Notes under the pieces: model-generated
Databases searched by the model: none
What the model was told of the DNA's origin: nothing
The model's input: only the letters and a program-made list of their open reading frames with translations
Program-made: the position numbers and the translations under genes
Part shown: piece by piece, positions 31,671-41,184 of the stretch
How the letters are laid out: each line of letters opens with the position of its first letter
How positions within the stretch are numbered: the stretch's first letter is position 1
NCBI GenBank assembly: GCA_903896545.1
Contig: CAITYF010000024.1
Span: forward strand, 1 to 43,392
Origin: an uncultured Myxococcales bacterium
GTDB lineage: Bacteria > Myxococcota_A > UBA9042
Length of the DNA stretch: 43,392 nt
Direction: 5' to 3'

Positions 31671-32750
31671 TCACGCCGGAGTGCCCGACCGTGGCGTCTC
31701 CGCTTGGCTGAGACGCAGCAAACGCGCGGAAACCGGCCAGTCGCGCAGAGATTGCGGCAGAATCCACGGGCGGATCGCCGGACGCTCCAACAACCGCGCG
31801 AGCAGCCAGCCCAACGCAAGGGAGCCCGGTACGGCGACCACGACCAGCACCAGTTTCGCCCCTGGGCTCGTGTACCACTGGTGACGCGACGCGCCGATCT
31901 CGACCGCCTTCAGAACGAATTGGTGGCTCAAGTAGACGACCAGCGAGTAGCGACCGATCGGAACCAGTCCGGGGATCCGCGCGAGTTGGTCGCCAAAGTG
32001 AATGACGGTGAGCGTCGCGGCGAGCGCGTAGACATCGTGCAAGAGCAGCAGACCGGGCTGTCGCCAAGTGGACACTGCGAGCGCGCCGATGTTGATGTGA
32101 TGGTGCAACCGCGCAGCAACGATTCCGCAGATGACGCTGAGCACAAGCCACAAGATATGGCCCCGGCGCAACGGTGCGAGGCGTGTGAGCGCCCACCCGA
32201 TGGGCAGCACGAACAGCGCCGGGAGTGGATTAAATGGAAGCGGGAAGCCCGGCCAGGTCATCAGCCCGTGAGCGAGAAGCACCGCCAGGACGAGTGCCGT
32301 GTGCAAGAAACCACGGCAAACTGCGATTGCCGAGCGTAGCCAAGTCAGCGAGAAGAGCGCCGGAAGGAACCAGAGAAACGTGAAACCCACGCCATCGCCA
32401 AGTGACAGGACATCGCCATAGAGCAGCGCCGCCGGCAGAGCTCGCCACACGGCGGCGGGATTCACCGTGAGCTTCCAGGCCAGAAACGACAGGAGCGCGA
32501 AGACCAAGAACGGGACGAAGTAGCGCACCGCGCGGTCAGCAAAGACGCGCACCCCAAACGGCGCGGCGGGGCGCAGAAACGGCAAGAGCAAGAATCCGAT
32601 GACGTGAAAGTCATACAACCCGCCGCTCGACAGCCATGGCGAGAGCGACTGCGCAGGCACGAAGTGTCCGAGCGCAACGAGCGCGACAAGGAACCCCTTG
32701 GTGGCATCGTTGCCAACGTCGCGCGGACGCGGCGCGGTCGGCGTGGTCAT
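31671..32750 (-). CDS. Acyltransferase-3 family membrane protein
   Basis: A 359-residue protein with about ten membrane helices and the acyltransferase-3 fold. Family features are an early KGFLVALVALGHF segment with the conserved His, Arg-rich loops after the second helix (FADRAVRYFVPFLVF), and GRYSLVVYLSHQFVLK near the end. Such enzymes add acetyl or other acyl groups to surface sugars. The ATG at 32750 overlaps the stop codon of the upstream O-antigen-ligase gene (ATGA), so both are likely translated together and act on the same polysaccharide. A longer in-frame start upstream would extend into that gene and is not used. Confidence 0.85.
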   Translation of the reverse strand: MTTPTAPRPRDVGNDATKGFLVALVALGHFVPAQSLSPWLSSGGLYDFHVIGFLLLPFLRPAAPFGVRVFADRAVRYFVPFLVFALLSFLAWKLTVNPAAVWRALPAALLYGDVLSLGDGVGFTFLWFLPALFSLTWLRSAIAVCRGFLHTALVLAVLLAHGLMTWPGFPLPFNPLPALFVLPIGWALTRLAPLRRGHILWLVLSVICGIVAARLHHHINIGALAVSTWRQPGLLLLHDVYALAATLTVIHFGDQLARIPGLVPIGRYSLVVYLSHQFVLKAVEIGASRHQWYTSPGAKLVLVVVAVPGSLALGWLLARLLERPAIRPWILPQSLRDWPVSARLLRLSQAETPRSGTPA

Positions 32751-34111
32751 GCGCCTGTCTTTGCTTGACGGTTGATGCGCGCACGGAAAGCGGCGATTTG
32801 GCAGAGACTCACGACGCCCCATTGTTCGGCGCGGAACAGTTCCGTGCCAGAAAGGCCCGATGTGATCGCAGCGATCGCACTCGCCGCCATTGCCGCCATG
32901 TAGAATCGGCTGTAGCCGTCGCCCAAACCGCGAGCGGCGACGAAGACGGAGCCGAGTTGCAAGAGAGCGTAGAGCAAAAGCGCGGGGAGGCCATAGCCGA
33001 CGGCAACCGCCAAGACCGATGAGTGCAAGGCGCCGCCCAAGACACCGGTATCGCGTACTCGTTCGTAACTGAACGCGGTGAGCCCAGCACCGAACCAGGG
33101 GTGCTTCGGGATCATTTCGGCGCTAACGCGGGCATGCGCTGAACGATCCGAGGTGGCGGTATCGATGTCGACACTGGAGTCAACGGTATCCGTCACGCGG
33201 TCAAAGGATTTTGGCGCAAAAGACCCGAACGTGACGGTCACCAGCACTGCGGCCACCATGGCCGAGACTCGGACGCTGTTCCGGCGCGGTGCGAGAGCCG
33301 CAAAGGCTATCAGAGCGGCGACAGAGCCGAGCGTTCCACCACGCGAAGCGGCCGCCCATTGACCATAGACGCTGCCGAGCGCGCCAACGACCGCCAACAC
33401 CCGCCAAACCGCCGTCTCGGTGCGGTCTGCGACCAACGCCAAGGCAAAGGGCAGTGACATCGCCAAGTGGTTGCCCAAGACATTGGGCTGACCGCAAATG
33501 CCGCCGGCACGCGTGCCCGACTCGCCAAGGGCCGACCAGCCGACCTCGACCGCAACGGACGCCGACGTCAGGCCCAGGTTGATCACGTAGACTTTCGCCA
33601 AGGTGCGAAAGTCATTCTCGTGTAGCAACGTCTGCGTCATGAGCACGAAGATGATGAGAGTGCCGGCAAATTCGAAGAACGGCCCGGCCGTCCCTTCATG
33701 TTCCGCGAGCAATTCTCCGAGCCCGACCACAGCCAGCATCGCAAGAACCCCATAGCTGTAGGCCGGCGGAAACGGATGGACACGTCGTGTCATCAGAAGG
33801 TTTCGCGAAACGATCACGATAGCGAGAATGCCCGCGATCTTGAACGGGGTGACGATCGAACCGACGAGTTCCATCGCCCAAGCGTGACTGGCGAGCGCCA
33901 CGGCGACGGCAACGACCGGGTGGGAGAACATGTAACGGATCCCGACTGGAGCTGCGATTGCGACCAGAGCGAGGTACGCAATCTTGGGCTCGACCGCCAG
34001 CGCGAGCACGAGGCACACGGCAAGCGCAACGGCGATAACGGCGACAACGCCTAGCCCGCCAACCGTCCTTGCTTGAGGTATTGAGCGCCGCGCGGGAGCC
34101 GCCACTTCCAT
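32747..34111 (-). CDS. O-antigen ligase/polymerase-like (Wzy_C/WaaL) membrane protein
   Basis: A 454-residue protein with about 11-12 membrane helices. The periplasmic loop carries family features: GICGQPNVLGNHLAMSLPF, the AASRGG motif, and HPWFGAGLTAFSYERV followed by an exposed His (LHSSVLAVAVGYG). Members either polymerise O-units or ligate glycans to lipid or protein; which one cannot be told from sequence. ATG 34111 is preferred because GAGAGGG lies about 8 bases upstream, while a start 11 codons earlier lacks support. It is divergent from the Ser/Thr kinase gene and overlaps the acyltransferase gene. Confidence 0.82.
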   Translation of the reverse strand: MEVAAPARRSIPQARTVGGLGVVAVIAVALAVCLVLALAVEPKIAYLALVAIAAPVGIRYMFSHPVVAVAVALASHAWAMELVGSIVTPFKIAGILAIVIVSRNLLMTRRVHPFPPAYSYGVLAMLAVVGLGELLAEHEGTAGPFFEFAGTLIIFVLMTQTLLHENDFRTLAKVYVINLGLTSASVAVEVGWSALGESGTRAGGICGQPNVLGNHLAMSLPFALALVADRTETAVWRVLAVVGALGSVYGQWAAASRGGTLGSVAALIAFAALAPRRNSVRVSAMVAAVLVTVTFGSFAPKSFDRVTDTVDSSVDIDTATSDRSAHARVSAEMIPKHPWFGAGLTAFSYERVRDTGVLGGALHSSVLAVAVGYGLPALLLYALLQLGSVFVAARGLGDGYSRFYMAAMAASAIAAITSGLSGTELFRAEQWGVVSLCQIAAFRARINRQAKTGA

Positions 34112-34442
34112 CGTCAGACCCTCTCCAGCCAGGCTTTGCGACACCGATTCCGACCGGAACTACCGGACCGCAGCCTGCACTGGCAACACGTCGCGGTCAA
34201 GGTCGAGGGCACCCGTGCAGGAGTTGGTTGCCAGACGACGCCCAAAGGATCACCTCGCAGCGAGTCATCCACGACGAAGTTGCAACAGGCGGCACCGGGC
34301 ACTTCATTCCTCGACACGGCGCGCGCAGCCCAGTACTTTGCGGGTTGACAGACTTCAACGGGGTGTCGCGCGCCGCACACCCTTCCCAACCCTGCCTCCG
34401 CACGGCATACTGGAGCGCGGCGAATCTGCCCTTTGGTTGATC
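34112..34442. other. Divergent intergenic region with a candidate promoter for the kinase gene
   Basis: No gene is supported in these 331 bases; the in-frame extension upstream of the kinase has no start signal and is unlike a coding N-terminus. A sigma-70-like promoter is possible at 34383-34411 on the plus strand (TTCCCA, 17-base spacer, CATACT; four of six matches in each box), 32 bases before the kinase ATG. A perfect TTGACA at 34345-34350 has no partner -10. Nothing clear was found for the leftward gene. Confidence 0.35.
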
Positions 34443-35729
34443 ATGGCTTCTGTCCACCAGCGCTATCGCATCATCGACAAGATCGACGCCGGCGGCATGG
34501 CGGAGATCTACCGTGGCGTCGCGATCTCCATCGAGGGCTTTGAGAAGCCGGTCGCCATCAAGCGCATCCTGCCGTCGCTCTGCCGCGATCAGAAATTCGT
34601 CACGATGTTTCTGGACGAGGCGCGCCTGTCCATGTCGCTGAATCAGGCGAATGTGGTGCAGATCTACGACATCGGTCAGGTCGACGACACGTATTTTATC
34701 GCGATGGAGTACGTCGACGGCGGCAATCTGCGGCGACTGATGCAACGCGCGCTGGACCAAGGGCGGCCGATTCCAGTCCCGATCGCATGTTTTCTCATTG
34801 CCGAACTGGCGCGAGCCCTTGCCTACGCGCACGAGAAGTCCGGCGCAGACGGCAAGTCACTCGGCATCGTGCACCGCGACGTGTCGCCGCCGAACGTCTT
34901 GGTGTCGAAACAGGGTGAAGTGAAGCTGACGGACTTTGGTCTGGCGCGCGCTGCATCCAACGTGCAGGTCTCGGACGCGGGCGTGGTCAAGGGCAAATTC
35001 AGCTACTTGTCGCCCGAAGTGGTTGACGGCAAACCCGCGGATCCGCGCGCCGATATTTACTCGGCCGGCATCATCCTGTGGGAGCTCTTGTGCGCGCGCA
35101 AGCTGTTCGCGGGCAAAACGGATCTGGACACTGTCGATCTGGTGAAGGCGGGCGAGGTGCCGAAGCCGTCGACGCTGCGGCGCGACGTCGACTCAGAGCT
35201 CGACGCGGTCGTTCTGCGCGCACTCGCCAAGAACCCCAAACGGCGGTTTCAGTCGGCGCGCGAGTTGGAACAAGAGCTCGCGACCTACCTGTTCAAGCAC
35301 AACCTGCGCGTGACGCAAGCGGATCTGGCAGGTTTCCTGCTGAGCCTGGAAGAGCAGGCCGAAGTGCAGCTGCTCGACGTGGCCACGCTTTTGCGCGCGG
35401 AAATGCAGGAACAAATGCGCGTGGGTCGGCTGGACTCGACGCTGGGCCACGTGCCGTTGCGGTCGAGCGATTTGGCGACGCCGTCGGTGAGCAAGGTCGA
35501 TGTCACGTCGCTTCTGGATCGACTGTCCGGTGCGCCGTTGGATGATCTGGCCGCCGAGGCGGGGCTGTCGGCACTCGCCGATCGCTTGGAAACGCTCGGT
35601 GAACCGGTTTCACAACCCAAAGTCGCCATTGCCCAGAAGCCGAAGAGCCGGCTGCCGCTGATCGTTGCGGGAATTGTCGCGATCGCCGTCGGCGCGGGGC
35701 TGGCCTGGTTCCTGATGCACAATTCGTGA
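34443..35729 (+). CDS. Tail-anchored eukaryotic-like Ser/Thr protein kinase
   Basis: A 428-residue Hanks-type kinase. The catalytic domain covers residues about 8-275: a glycine loop (IDAGGMAEIYRG), K40 in VAIKRIL, helix-C E59, catalytic loop HRDVSPPN with D146 and N151, DFG at 164-166, and SPE at 190-192. The HRDxSPxN loop is frequent in myxobacterial kinases. A helical linker follows, and one membrane helix at about 404-425 ends the protein with only a few residues outside. The kinase is therefore cytoplasmic and membrane-tethered, without an extracellular sensor. The start at the ATG matches the beginning of the kinase fold; the ribosome site is weak. It diverges from the O-antigen-ligase gene. 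Confidence 0.93.
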   Translation: MASVHQRYRIIDKIDAGGMAEIYRGVAISIEGFEKPVAIKRILPSLCRDQKFVTMFLDEARLSMSLNQANVVQIYDIGQVDDTYFIAMEYVDGGNLRRLMQRALDQGRPIPVPIACFLIAELARALAYAHEKSGADGKSLGIVHRDVSPPNVLVSKQGEVKLTDFGLARAASNVQVSDAGVVKGKFSYLSPEVVDGKPADPRADIYSAGIILWELLCARKLFAGKTDLDTVDLVKAGEVPKPSTLRRDVDSELDAVVLRALAKNPKRRFQSARELEQELATYLFKHNLRVTQADLAGFLLSLEEQAEVQLLDVATLLRAEMQEQMRVGRLDSTLGHVPLRSSDLATPSVSKVDVTSLLDRLSGAPLDDLAAEAGLSALADRLETLGEPVSQPKVAIAQKPKSRLPLIVAGIVAIAVGAGLAWFLMHNS

Positions 35730-35796
35730 CCTGTCTTTGATCCCAACCCGCGTGGTCGGCACCCAACCCCGCCGCGCTTGACCCTCCGGAGGCCTC

Positions 35797-36441
35797 GTGA
35801 AGTTCTTTGTCGACACCGCCCACATTGAAGAAATCAAGAAAGCCCTCGCCTGGGGCATCCTGGACGGCGTCACGACGAACCCGTCGCTTGTCGCCAAGAC
35901 CGGTCGGCGTTTTGACGACGTGAAGCGCGAAATTCTGGCGCTCGTGTCGGGCCCGGTTTCACTGGAAGCGACCAAGATGGACTTCGATGGCATGTTGGCG
36001 CAAGGCTTGGCGCTCGCTGCGGAAGGCCCGCAGGTCGTGGTCAAGCTGCCGCTGACCCGTGAAGGCATCGCGGTGTGCAAGGCGCTGTCGGACAAGGGCA
36101 TCAAGACCAACGTGACCCTGTGCTTCTCCGCCAATCAAGCGCTGCTCGCGGCCAAAGCCGGCGCGACGTACATCTCGCCGTTCGTCGGTCGTCTGGATGA
36201 CATCAGCGAGGACGGTATGACGCTCATCGCCGACATCGTGCAGATTTACAAGAACTATGGCTTCAAGACCCAGGTGCTCGTCGCGTCGGTGCGCAGCCCC
36301 GTGCACGTGCTGAAAGCCGCGAAGCTCGGTGCGGACGTGTGCACGGTGCCGTTTGGCGTGCTGGACCAGCTTTTCAACCACCCCCTGACGGATCGTGGCA
36401 ACGAACAGTTCCTGAAGGACTGGGCCAAGGTTCCCGAGTAA
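35797..36441 (+). CDS. tal: Small transaldolase (TalC/FSA type)
   Basis: A 214-residue aldolase of the short transaldolase class. The N-terminal [16 protein letters not shown] and [12 protein letters not shown] motifs are typical. The Schiff-base lysine is K83 in VVVKLPLT, followed by NVTLCFS and a late YISPFVGR. The enzyme moves dihydroxyacetone units between sugar phosphates in the pentose phosphate pathway, or acts as fructose-6-phosphate aldolase; the two cannot be separated by sight. The GTG start is supported by GGAGG 5 bases upstream. It lies 67 bases after the kinase gene. Confidence 0.93.
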   Translation: MKFFVDTAHIEEIKKALAWGILDGVTTNPSLVAKTGRRFDDVKREILALVSGPVSLEATKMDFDGMLAQGLALAAEGPQVVVKLPLTREGIAVCKALSDKGIKTNVTLCFSANQALLAAKAGATYISPFVGRLDDISEDGMTLIADIVQIYKNYGFKTQVLVASVRSPVHVLKAAKLGADVCTVPFGVLDQLFNHPLTDRGNEQFLKDWAKVPE

Positions 36442-36486
36442 ATCGTACGCCGCGTCGCTTGCAGACCGACCACGGAGCTTGAACAC

Positions 36487-39102
36487 TTGACTGACACGCC
36501 CGAACAAACAGCTCCACCGGAGAAGCGCATCCGCGAACGCGTGCGCCTGGATCGCGATGAAGGTCGCAAGACCCGCCACCTCGCGCGGTGGGTGCTGCGC
36601 GCCTTGTTGTCGCTCGCGATCGTCGTGGCCACATTGGACGGCGGCGGCGCTTCGTGGACGGCAGGGCTGATCATCTGGGTGCTGATGCTGGCAGCGCTGC
36701 CGGCGGCGATCGTCGCGGTCCCGAACAAGCCACCTCGCGTGCTTCTGGGTACGCTCTGGCTGGGGCTGGGGGGCTTTGTCGGATTGCAGTTGCTCCCGCT
36801 TCCGCGCGGCATCGTCGCGCTGTTGCAACCCAAGGCAGTGGAGATCTCTGATCTGGGCCACGCCGCGCTTGGCATGAGTCAGGCTGCGTTTATTCCCATC
36901 GCGTTGGCTCCGGCGGATGCGGCATTTCAGGGCGCGGTGTATCTGCTGGGCGCGTGTCTGGCGCTGCTGGGGAGCATCGCGCTTTCAGGCCAAGACGGGC
37001 GCCGCGCCATCCACTGGGCGGGCAACGTCGTCCTTGGCTGCGCCGTCGTAAGCGGCCTCGCGTGGATCTTCGCCTACACATCGCCGCTCACCGACTTCAT
37101 TCCCGGAGGACTTCCCAGCCTCTTGGGACGACTGTGTTTTGTCAACCCCAATCAGGAGGCCGGTCTTCTGAACCTGGGCATCGCCTTTGGTCTGAGCCGG
37201 ATGCGCTTGGCGGTCAATCCGCGCTGGCAAACTGTTTTCGGCTCGCTAGCGCTGATCCTCGCGTTTGTCGTCCTGGAGGTGGGCTCGCGCGGCGGTGTGC
37301 TCACCATGTGCCTCGTGCTGACGATGACACTGTTCATGCGTCGCGGGTTTGTCAAAGGCCGCCGCGTCGATCAACGCGACGTGCAGCGTGCAGCGATTGT
37401 CCGAACCTTTGTGCTGATTGCGTCGATAGCGCTCGTCGCGGCGGTGGTGTCACTGCCGGCGCTGGAGCGGGAGCTCGCCGCAGACAGTGGAAAGGGAACC
37501 ACCATGCTGCAGATGCTCGGCATGAAGGACGGCGCCGTCGACGTAACCTCGCCACTGCGGGCGAGTTGGATGGTGGGTCTGGGCCCGGCAGGTATCCCTA
37601 TCTTGGCCGGCCTGAATCCGAAAATGGGCAATAAGCGCGTTGATTTTGCAGAGAATCTACCTCTGGACACCTTTTTCTCCTTTGGCCTTTTTGCCGGTCT
37701 GCTGTTCCTCCTGGCTCTCGCATGGGTGCTCATCGACATGGTCCGGCGTCGCACCGATATCCTGCAGGCACCGGGACTTATCATCGCGCTGGTGACCATG
37801 TTGGTCGCCAACATGGTCGACTTCTCTCTACAGGTGGCCGGTGGCCTGTTGCCCTTTATCGCGTTGGGCACCGCGCTTGAACGCGCACTCGGCCCACGCG
37901 GCGGTCGCGAGACGCTGGAAGAAAAACGCATCCCCGCGTTTCGCCGCGTACTGGTCGCGGCGACGATCACCCTTTTGGTTTCCGGCGGCATGCTGGCCAA
38001 GTCGCTCAACGCGATGACACGGCACTCCGAAGCGGTGATGCAGAGCGCGGATATCCCGACCGCGCGCACGCTGGTCGCCGAACGCTTCCTAAACGATCAC
38101 CACGCCTTTTACAGCTACGGCCGGAAGCTTTTTGACAAGCGCGACTTCAAGGGCGCCGCGCTGGCGTTCAATCGCGCCGTGCAACTTCGACCGAACAGCG
38201 CTCATGCACATCTCTTCCGGTTCGCCGCGCACTTGGAGTTGGGCCAAGCCAAGACCGCGGCTGACGATTTGCGCTGGTTGCTCGATCAGGATGATGACAT
38301 GGTCCGCCGTGCAATGAGGCTGTGCATGCAGTCGCGCGCAGCCGAGGATGTGCTGGTCGACGTCATCCCGCGCGGTGAGGACCAGAGCGGTCGCGTGGCC
38401 GGCTTCCTGGTCGAGAAGCGACCCGATCTGGTCGAACGGGTCGCGCTTGCACTGCGCCAGAACAAGCCGGACCGAATCTTCGAAATCGAAGGGGTGCGTG
38501 GCGAGATGTACCTGCAGCGAGGCAATCTTGAGCCGGCGCGCCGGATCGCCGCGAACCTCCTGGCGAACAAGGGCACCCGGTTGCTCGGCTACCAACTCGA
38601 GGCGCTTCTGCTGCAGCACGACCGCAAGTTCTACGAGGCATTCCACCTCTTCCGGGAGGTGTGCAAGGCGCGTCAGGAGTCGGGGCCGGCGTGTTGGGGT
38701 GCCATCAACGCTGTCATCGCGGCCAATCGGCCGGAAGAAGCCTTGCAGTATCTCAACAGTCGCGCGCCATTCATGCAGGCCTATACGAACCACGCGGCGT
38801 TCTACTGGTACAGCAAGGGCCAAATCGCACTGCAACTCAATCGTCAGGAAGATGCGCTGGAGGCGTTTCGCCGCGCTCACGGTTTTGCGCCTGACGACCT
38901 CGGGTCGACGCTCGCCCTCGCGTCGACCTCCATGAACCTTGGCCTGCGAGATGAAGCCCGCCCGCTGGTGGATGAAGTGTTGGCCAAGCTGCCTCGCCAC
39001 CCAATCGCGCTGCAAATGTCCACAGAGCTGGATCGGGACGCCCACCACGCGTTCGACGGGTCGCATGCGGCGGATCCTACGCCCTCGATTCTGGACCCGT
39101 AG
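36487..39102 (+). CDS. O-antigen-ligase-like membrane protein fused to TPR repeats
   Basis: An 871-residue protein. Residues about 35-520 contain 11-12 membrane helices with Wzy_C-type features: CFVNPNQEAGLLNLGIAFG, the VGSRGG motif, and a late VANMVDFSLQVAGG. Residues about 530-850 form tetratricopeptide-like helix pairs, for example KGAALAFNRAVQLRPNSAHAHLF and EDALEAFRRAHGFAPDD. A C-terminal TPR region is known in some protein-glycosylating ligases and polymerases. Acceptor and donor are unknown. The start is TTG at 36487 with GGAG about eight bases before it; no better ATG exists ahead of the first helix. It is the second member of this family within 5 kb. Confidence 0.8.
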   Translation: MTDTPEQTAPPEKRIRERVRLDRDEGRKTRHLARWVLRALLSLAIVVATLDGGGASWTAGLIIWVLMLAALPAAIVAVPNKPPRVLLGTLWLGLGGFVGLQLLPLPRGIVALLQPKAVEISDLGHAALGMSQAAFIPIALAPADAAFQGAVYLLGACLALLGSIALSGQDGRRAIHWAGNVVLGCAVVSGLAWIFAYTSPLTDFIPGGLPSLLGRLCFVNPNQEAGLLNLGIAFGLSRMRLAVNPRWQTVFGSLALILAFVVLEVGSRGGVLTMCLVLTMTLFMRRGFVKGRRVDQRDVQRAAIVRTFVLIASIALVAAVVSLPALERELAADSGKGTTMLQMLGMKDGAVDVTSPLRASWMVGLGPAGIPILAGLNPKMGNKRVDFAENLPLDTFFSFGLFAGLLFLLALAWVLIDMVRRRTDILQAPGLIIALVTMLVANMVDFSLQVAGGLLPFIALGTALERALGPRGGRETLEEKRIPAFRRVLVAATITLLVSGGMLAKSLNAMTRHSEAVMQSADIPTARTLVAERFLNDHHAFYSYGRKLFDKRDFKGAALAFNRAVQLRPNSAHAHLFRFAAHLELGQAKTAADDLRWLLDQDDDMVRRAMRLCMQSRAAEDVLVDVIPRGEDQSGRVAGFLVEKRPDLVERVALALRQNKPDRIFEIEGVRGEMYLQRGNLEPARRIAANLLANKGTRLLGYQLEALLLQHDRKFYEAFHLFREVCKARQESGPACWGAINAVIAANRPEEALQYLNSRAPFMQAYTNHAAFYWYSKGQIALQLNRQEDALEAFRRAHGFAPDDLGSTLALASTSMNLGLRDEARPLVDEVLAKLPRHPIALQMSTELDRDAHHAFDGSHAADPTPSILDP

Positions 39103-39153
39103 CCCCTGACTTCTCAGAAAAGCCGCTCGTGACAGTTTCGTGGCCAGAAGTCG

Positions 39154-39182
39154 TTGACAGGTGCAGAAGCTGTCGCTAGGTT
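39154..39182 (+). promoter_or_regulatory. Candidate sigma-70 promoter for etfB
   Basis: A perfect TTGACA (39154-39159) is followed by a 17-base spacer and TAGGTT (39177-39182), which matches three of six -10 bases. Transcription would begin about 150 bases before the etfB ATG. The rest of the 238-base gap between 39103 and 39340 holds no gene. Confidence 0.4.
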
Positions 39183-39340
39183 GCCGCGCGCCTGTGGTTG
39201 CCGTTTTTGGCTGTCACAAGAGCGCGTGTTGTCCACCCCCTTTCGGCGCGCCCTGCGCGTTCGATTCATCCAGCCGCGATTCTGCTCACAACCGCGTATC
39301 TGCTAAGGAACGCGAGTCGGATCACACAGAGGAGTACCGC

Positions 39341-40096
39341 ATGAAGATCCTGGTCTCTGCCAAGCGCGTCAGCGACCCCAATGCCAAGCTTGCCATTGCA
39401 AAAGACGGCAAGTGGATTGAGGGTGAAGTTGAGTACATTCTCAACCCCTTTTGCGAAAACGCCATCGAGGCGGCTCTGCAAATCGCGGAAGCCAACGACG
39501 GCACCGAGACCGTCGCGATCGGCATCGGCGACGACGAGACCGCGCGGTTCATCCGTCAGGGCGCGCTGGCCCGCGGCATCGATCGCGGCATTCTGGTGAG
39601 CGCCGAAGAGGAGACGATTGACTCCGACCTGATCGCGCGCATCTACGCCGGCGTTGTGCACCGTGAGAACCCGGACATCGTGCTTCTGGGCAAGCAGGCG
39701 ATCGACGGCGATTCCAATCAGGTGGGTCAGCTGCTGGCGGAATACCTCGGCTGGCCGCAGGCGACTTTCGCGTCGAAGATCGAAGTGTCGGACGGCAAGG
39801 CCGTGGTGACGCGTGAGGTCGACGGCGGTCTGGAGACGCTGGAAGTGACGCTGCCCGCGGTCATCACCGCGGATCTGCGCCTGAACGAACCGCGTTTTGC
39901 TTCCTTGGCCGGCATCATGAAGGCCAAGAAGAAGCCGTTTGACGAGCTGGAGATCGACGACCTCGATCTGGAAAACACCGAGACGAAGGTCCAGGTCGTT
40001 GGTCTCGTGACGCCGTCGGGTCGCAAGGCTGGCGTGCTCGTCAAGGACGTGGAAGAACTCGTGCAGAAGCTGCGCTCGGAAGCGCGCGCTATCTAA
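39341..40096 (+). CDS. etfB: Electron transfer flavoprotein beta subunit
   Basis: A 251-residue subunit of the heterodimeric flavoprotein that carries electrons from acyl-CoA and related dehydrogenases to the quinone pool. The N-terminus KILVSAKRVSDPNAK, an NPFCENAIEAALQI segment and GKQAIDGDSNQVGQLLAEYLG (in parts) match EtfB and its AMP-binding region. The late KPFDELEIDDL is typical. ATG 39341 is supported by GAGGAG nine bases upstream, and an upstream in-frame extension has no such support. etfA follows after 31 bases. Confidence 0.95.
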   Translation: MKILVSAKRVSDPNAKLAIAKDGKWIEGEVEYILNPFCENAIEAALQIAEANDGTETVAIGIGDDETARFIRQGALARGIDRGILVSAEEETIDSDLIARIYAGVVHRENPDIVLLGKQAIDGDSNQVGQLLAEYLGWPQATFASKIEVSDGKAVVTREVDGGLETLEVTLPAVITADLRLNEPRFASLAGIMKAKKKPFDELEIDDLDLENTETKVQVVGLVTPSGRKAGVLVKDVEELVQKLRSEARAI

Positions 40097-40127
40097 GCAA
40101 CACCTAACGGAAATACGAGGCAAAATC

Positions 40128-41093
40128 ATGAGCAAGGTGCTGATTCTGGCCGAACATGACAAGGGCGCGCTCAAGAAAGTGACGCTCAACACGTTGGCCT
40201 TCGCGCGGCAGTACGTCGCGAAGTTTGGTGGCAGCTACGATTTCGCGGTGGTCGGCCACAATGTGGGCGGCGTCGCAACGGCGCTGCAGGGCTACGGCGC
40301 GGGCGCGATTCACGTCGCGGACCACGCCGATCTGGCGCACCCGATCGCTTCGGCGTGGGGCAAAGTGCTGGCGGATCTGGCGAAGTCAATCGGCGCGGAC
40401 GTCGTGACCGGTCCGGCTTCGACGACGGGCAAGGACGTGCTGCCGCGTACGGCGGTGCGTCTGGGCGCTGGCATGGCGAGCGACATCATCGCGCTGACCG
40501 ATTCGGGAGCGTTCGCGCGGCCGATGTGGGCGGGCAACTTGACGGGCAACGTCAAGATCTCGACCGCGAACAAGGTCATCTCGGTGCGCGCCTCGGCGTT
40601 CGACGCCGCGGAAGCGACCGGCGGTTCGAGCCCGATCCAGGCGTTTGCTGCGGATCCGGCGCTGGCTGGTTCGCGCGTGAAGTTCGTGTCGTTTGACGGC
40701 GTGCAGTCGACGCGTCCTGACCTCGCGGAAGCCGCGGTGGTCGTGGCCGGCGGTCGCGGTCTGAAGGACAAGTTCGGCGCCATCACGGAGCCGCTGGCGG
40801 ACGTGCTGAGCGCGGCCATCGGCGCGTCTCGCGCGGCGGTGGACGACGGCTTTGCGCCCAATGACTACCAGATCGGTCAGACCGGTAAGGTCGTCGCGCC
40901 CCAGCTGTACTTCGCGATCGCGATCTCCGGTGCGGTGCAGCACCTCGCGGGCATGAAGAACTCGAAGGTCATCGTCGCGATCAACAAGAACGGCGACGAG
41001 CCGATCTTCGAGGTCGCCGACTACGGCTTGGTCGCGGACGCGTTCGCGGTCGTGCCGGAGCTGACGTCGCAGATCAAGGCGCTCCGCGGCTGA
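40128..41093 (+). CDS. etfA: Electron transfer flavoprotein alpha subunit
   Basis: A 321-residue subunit that binds FAD and pairs with EtfB. The N-terminal half has [16 protein letters not shown] and [15 protein letters not shown]. The C-terminal FAD domain contains [39 protein letters not shown] and the final [18 protein letters not shown]. The ATG is preceded by a GAGG motif about 9 bases upstream. No ETF-quinone oxidoreductase or acyl-CoA dehydrogenase gene is next to it. A strong terminator follows 24 bases after the stop. Confidence 0.96.
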   Translation: MSKVLILAEHDKGALKKVTLNTLAFARQYVAKFGGSYDFAVVGHNVGGVATALQGYGAGAIHVADHADLAHPIASAWGKVLADLAKSIGADVVTGPASTTGKDVLPRTAVRLGAGMASDIIALTDSGAFARPMWAGNLTGNVKISTANKVISVRASAFDAAEATGGSSPIQAFAADPALAGSRVKFVSFDGVQSTRPDLAEAAVVVAGGRGLKDKFGAITEPLADVLSAAIGASRAAVDDGFAPNDYQIGQTGKVVAPQLYFAIAISGAVQHLAGMKNSKVIVAINKNGDEPIFEVADYGLVADAFAVVPELTSQIKALRG

Positions 41094-41117
41094 ACGTGCC
41101 AAGCGTTGTTGTCTGAG

Positions 41118-41154
41118 GCAGGGGCGGGTGTCACACTCGCCCCTGCTGTTTTTT
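41118..41154 (+). terminator. Rho-independent terminator after etfA
   Basis: GCAGGGGCG (41118-41126) pairs with CGCCCCTGC (41138-41146). The stem continues inward through a G-T wobble and GTG/CAC to a 3-base loop, giving 13 pairs. Six T follow at 41149-41154. This is the clearest intrinsic terminator in the window. Confidence 0.9.
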
Positions 41155-41184
41155 GGCTGCCGGGTGTCACACTCGCCCCTGCTG
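41125..41184 (+). repeat. 24-bp direct repeat duplicating part of the etfA terminator
   Basis: The 24 bases at 41125-41148 recur exactly at 41161-41184, 36 bases later. The duplicated part covers the loop and 3' arm of the terminator stem but not its full 5' arm or T-run. The second copy ends 24 bases before the mnmE start codon. Confidence 0.85.

Noticed and set aside
34345..34350. Perfect TTGACA before the kinase gene
   Set aside because: No -10-like hexamer at 15-19 bases.
34215..34442. N-terminal extension of the Ser/Thr kinase
   Set aside because: Arg/His-rich, unlike the kinase; no ribosome site. The kinase fold begins right after ATG 34443.
39161..39340. 60-codon N-terminal extension of EtfB
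   Set aside because: No ribosome site; EtfB proteins begin at MKILV, which has a strong GAGGAG.
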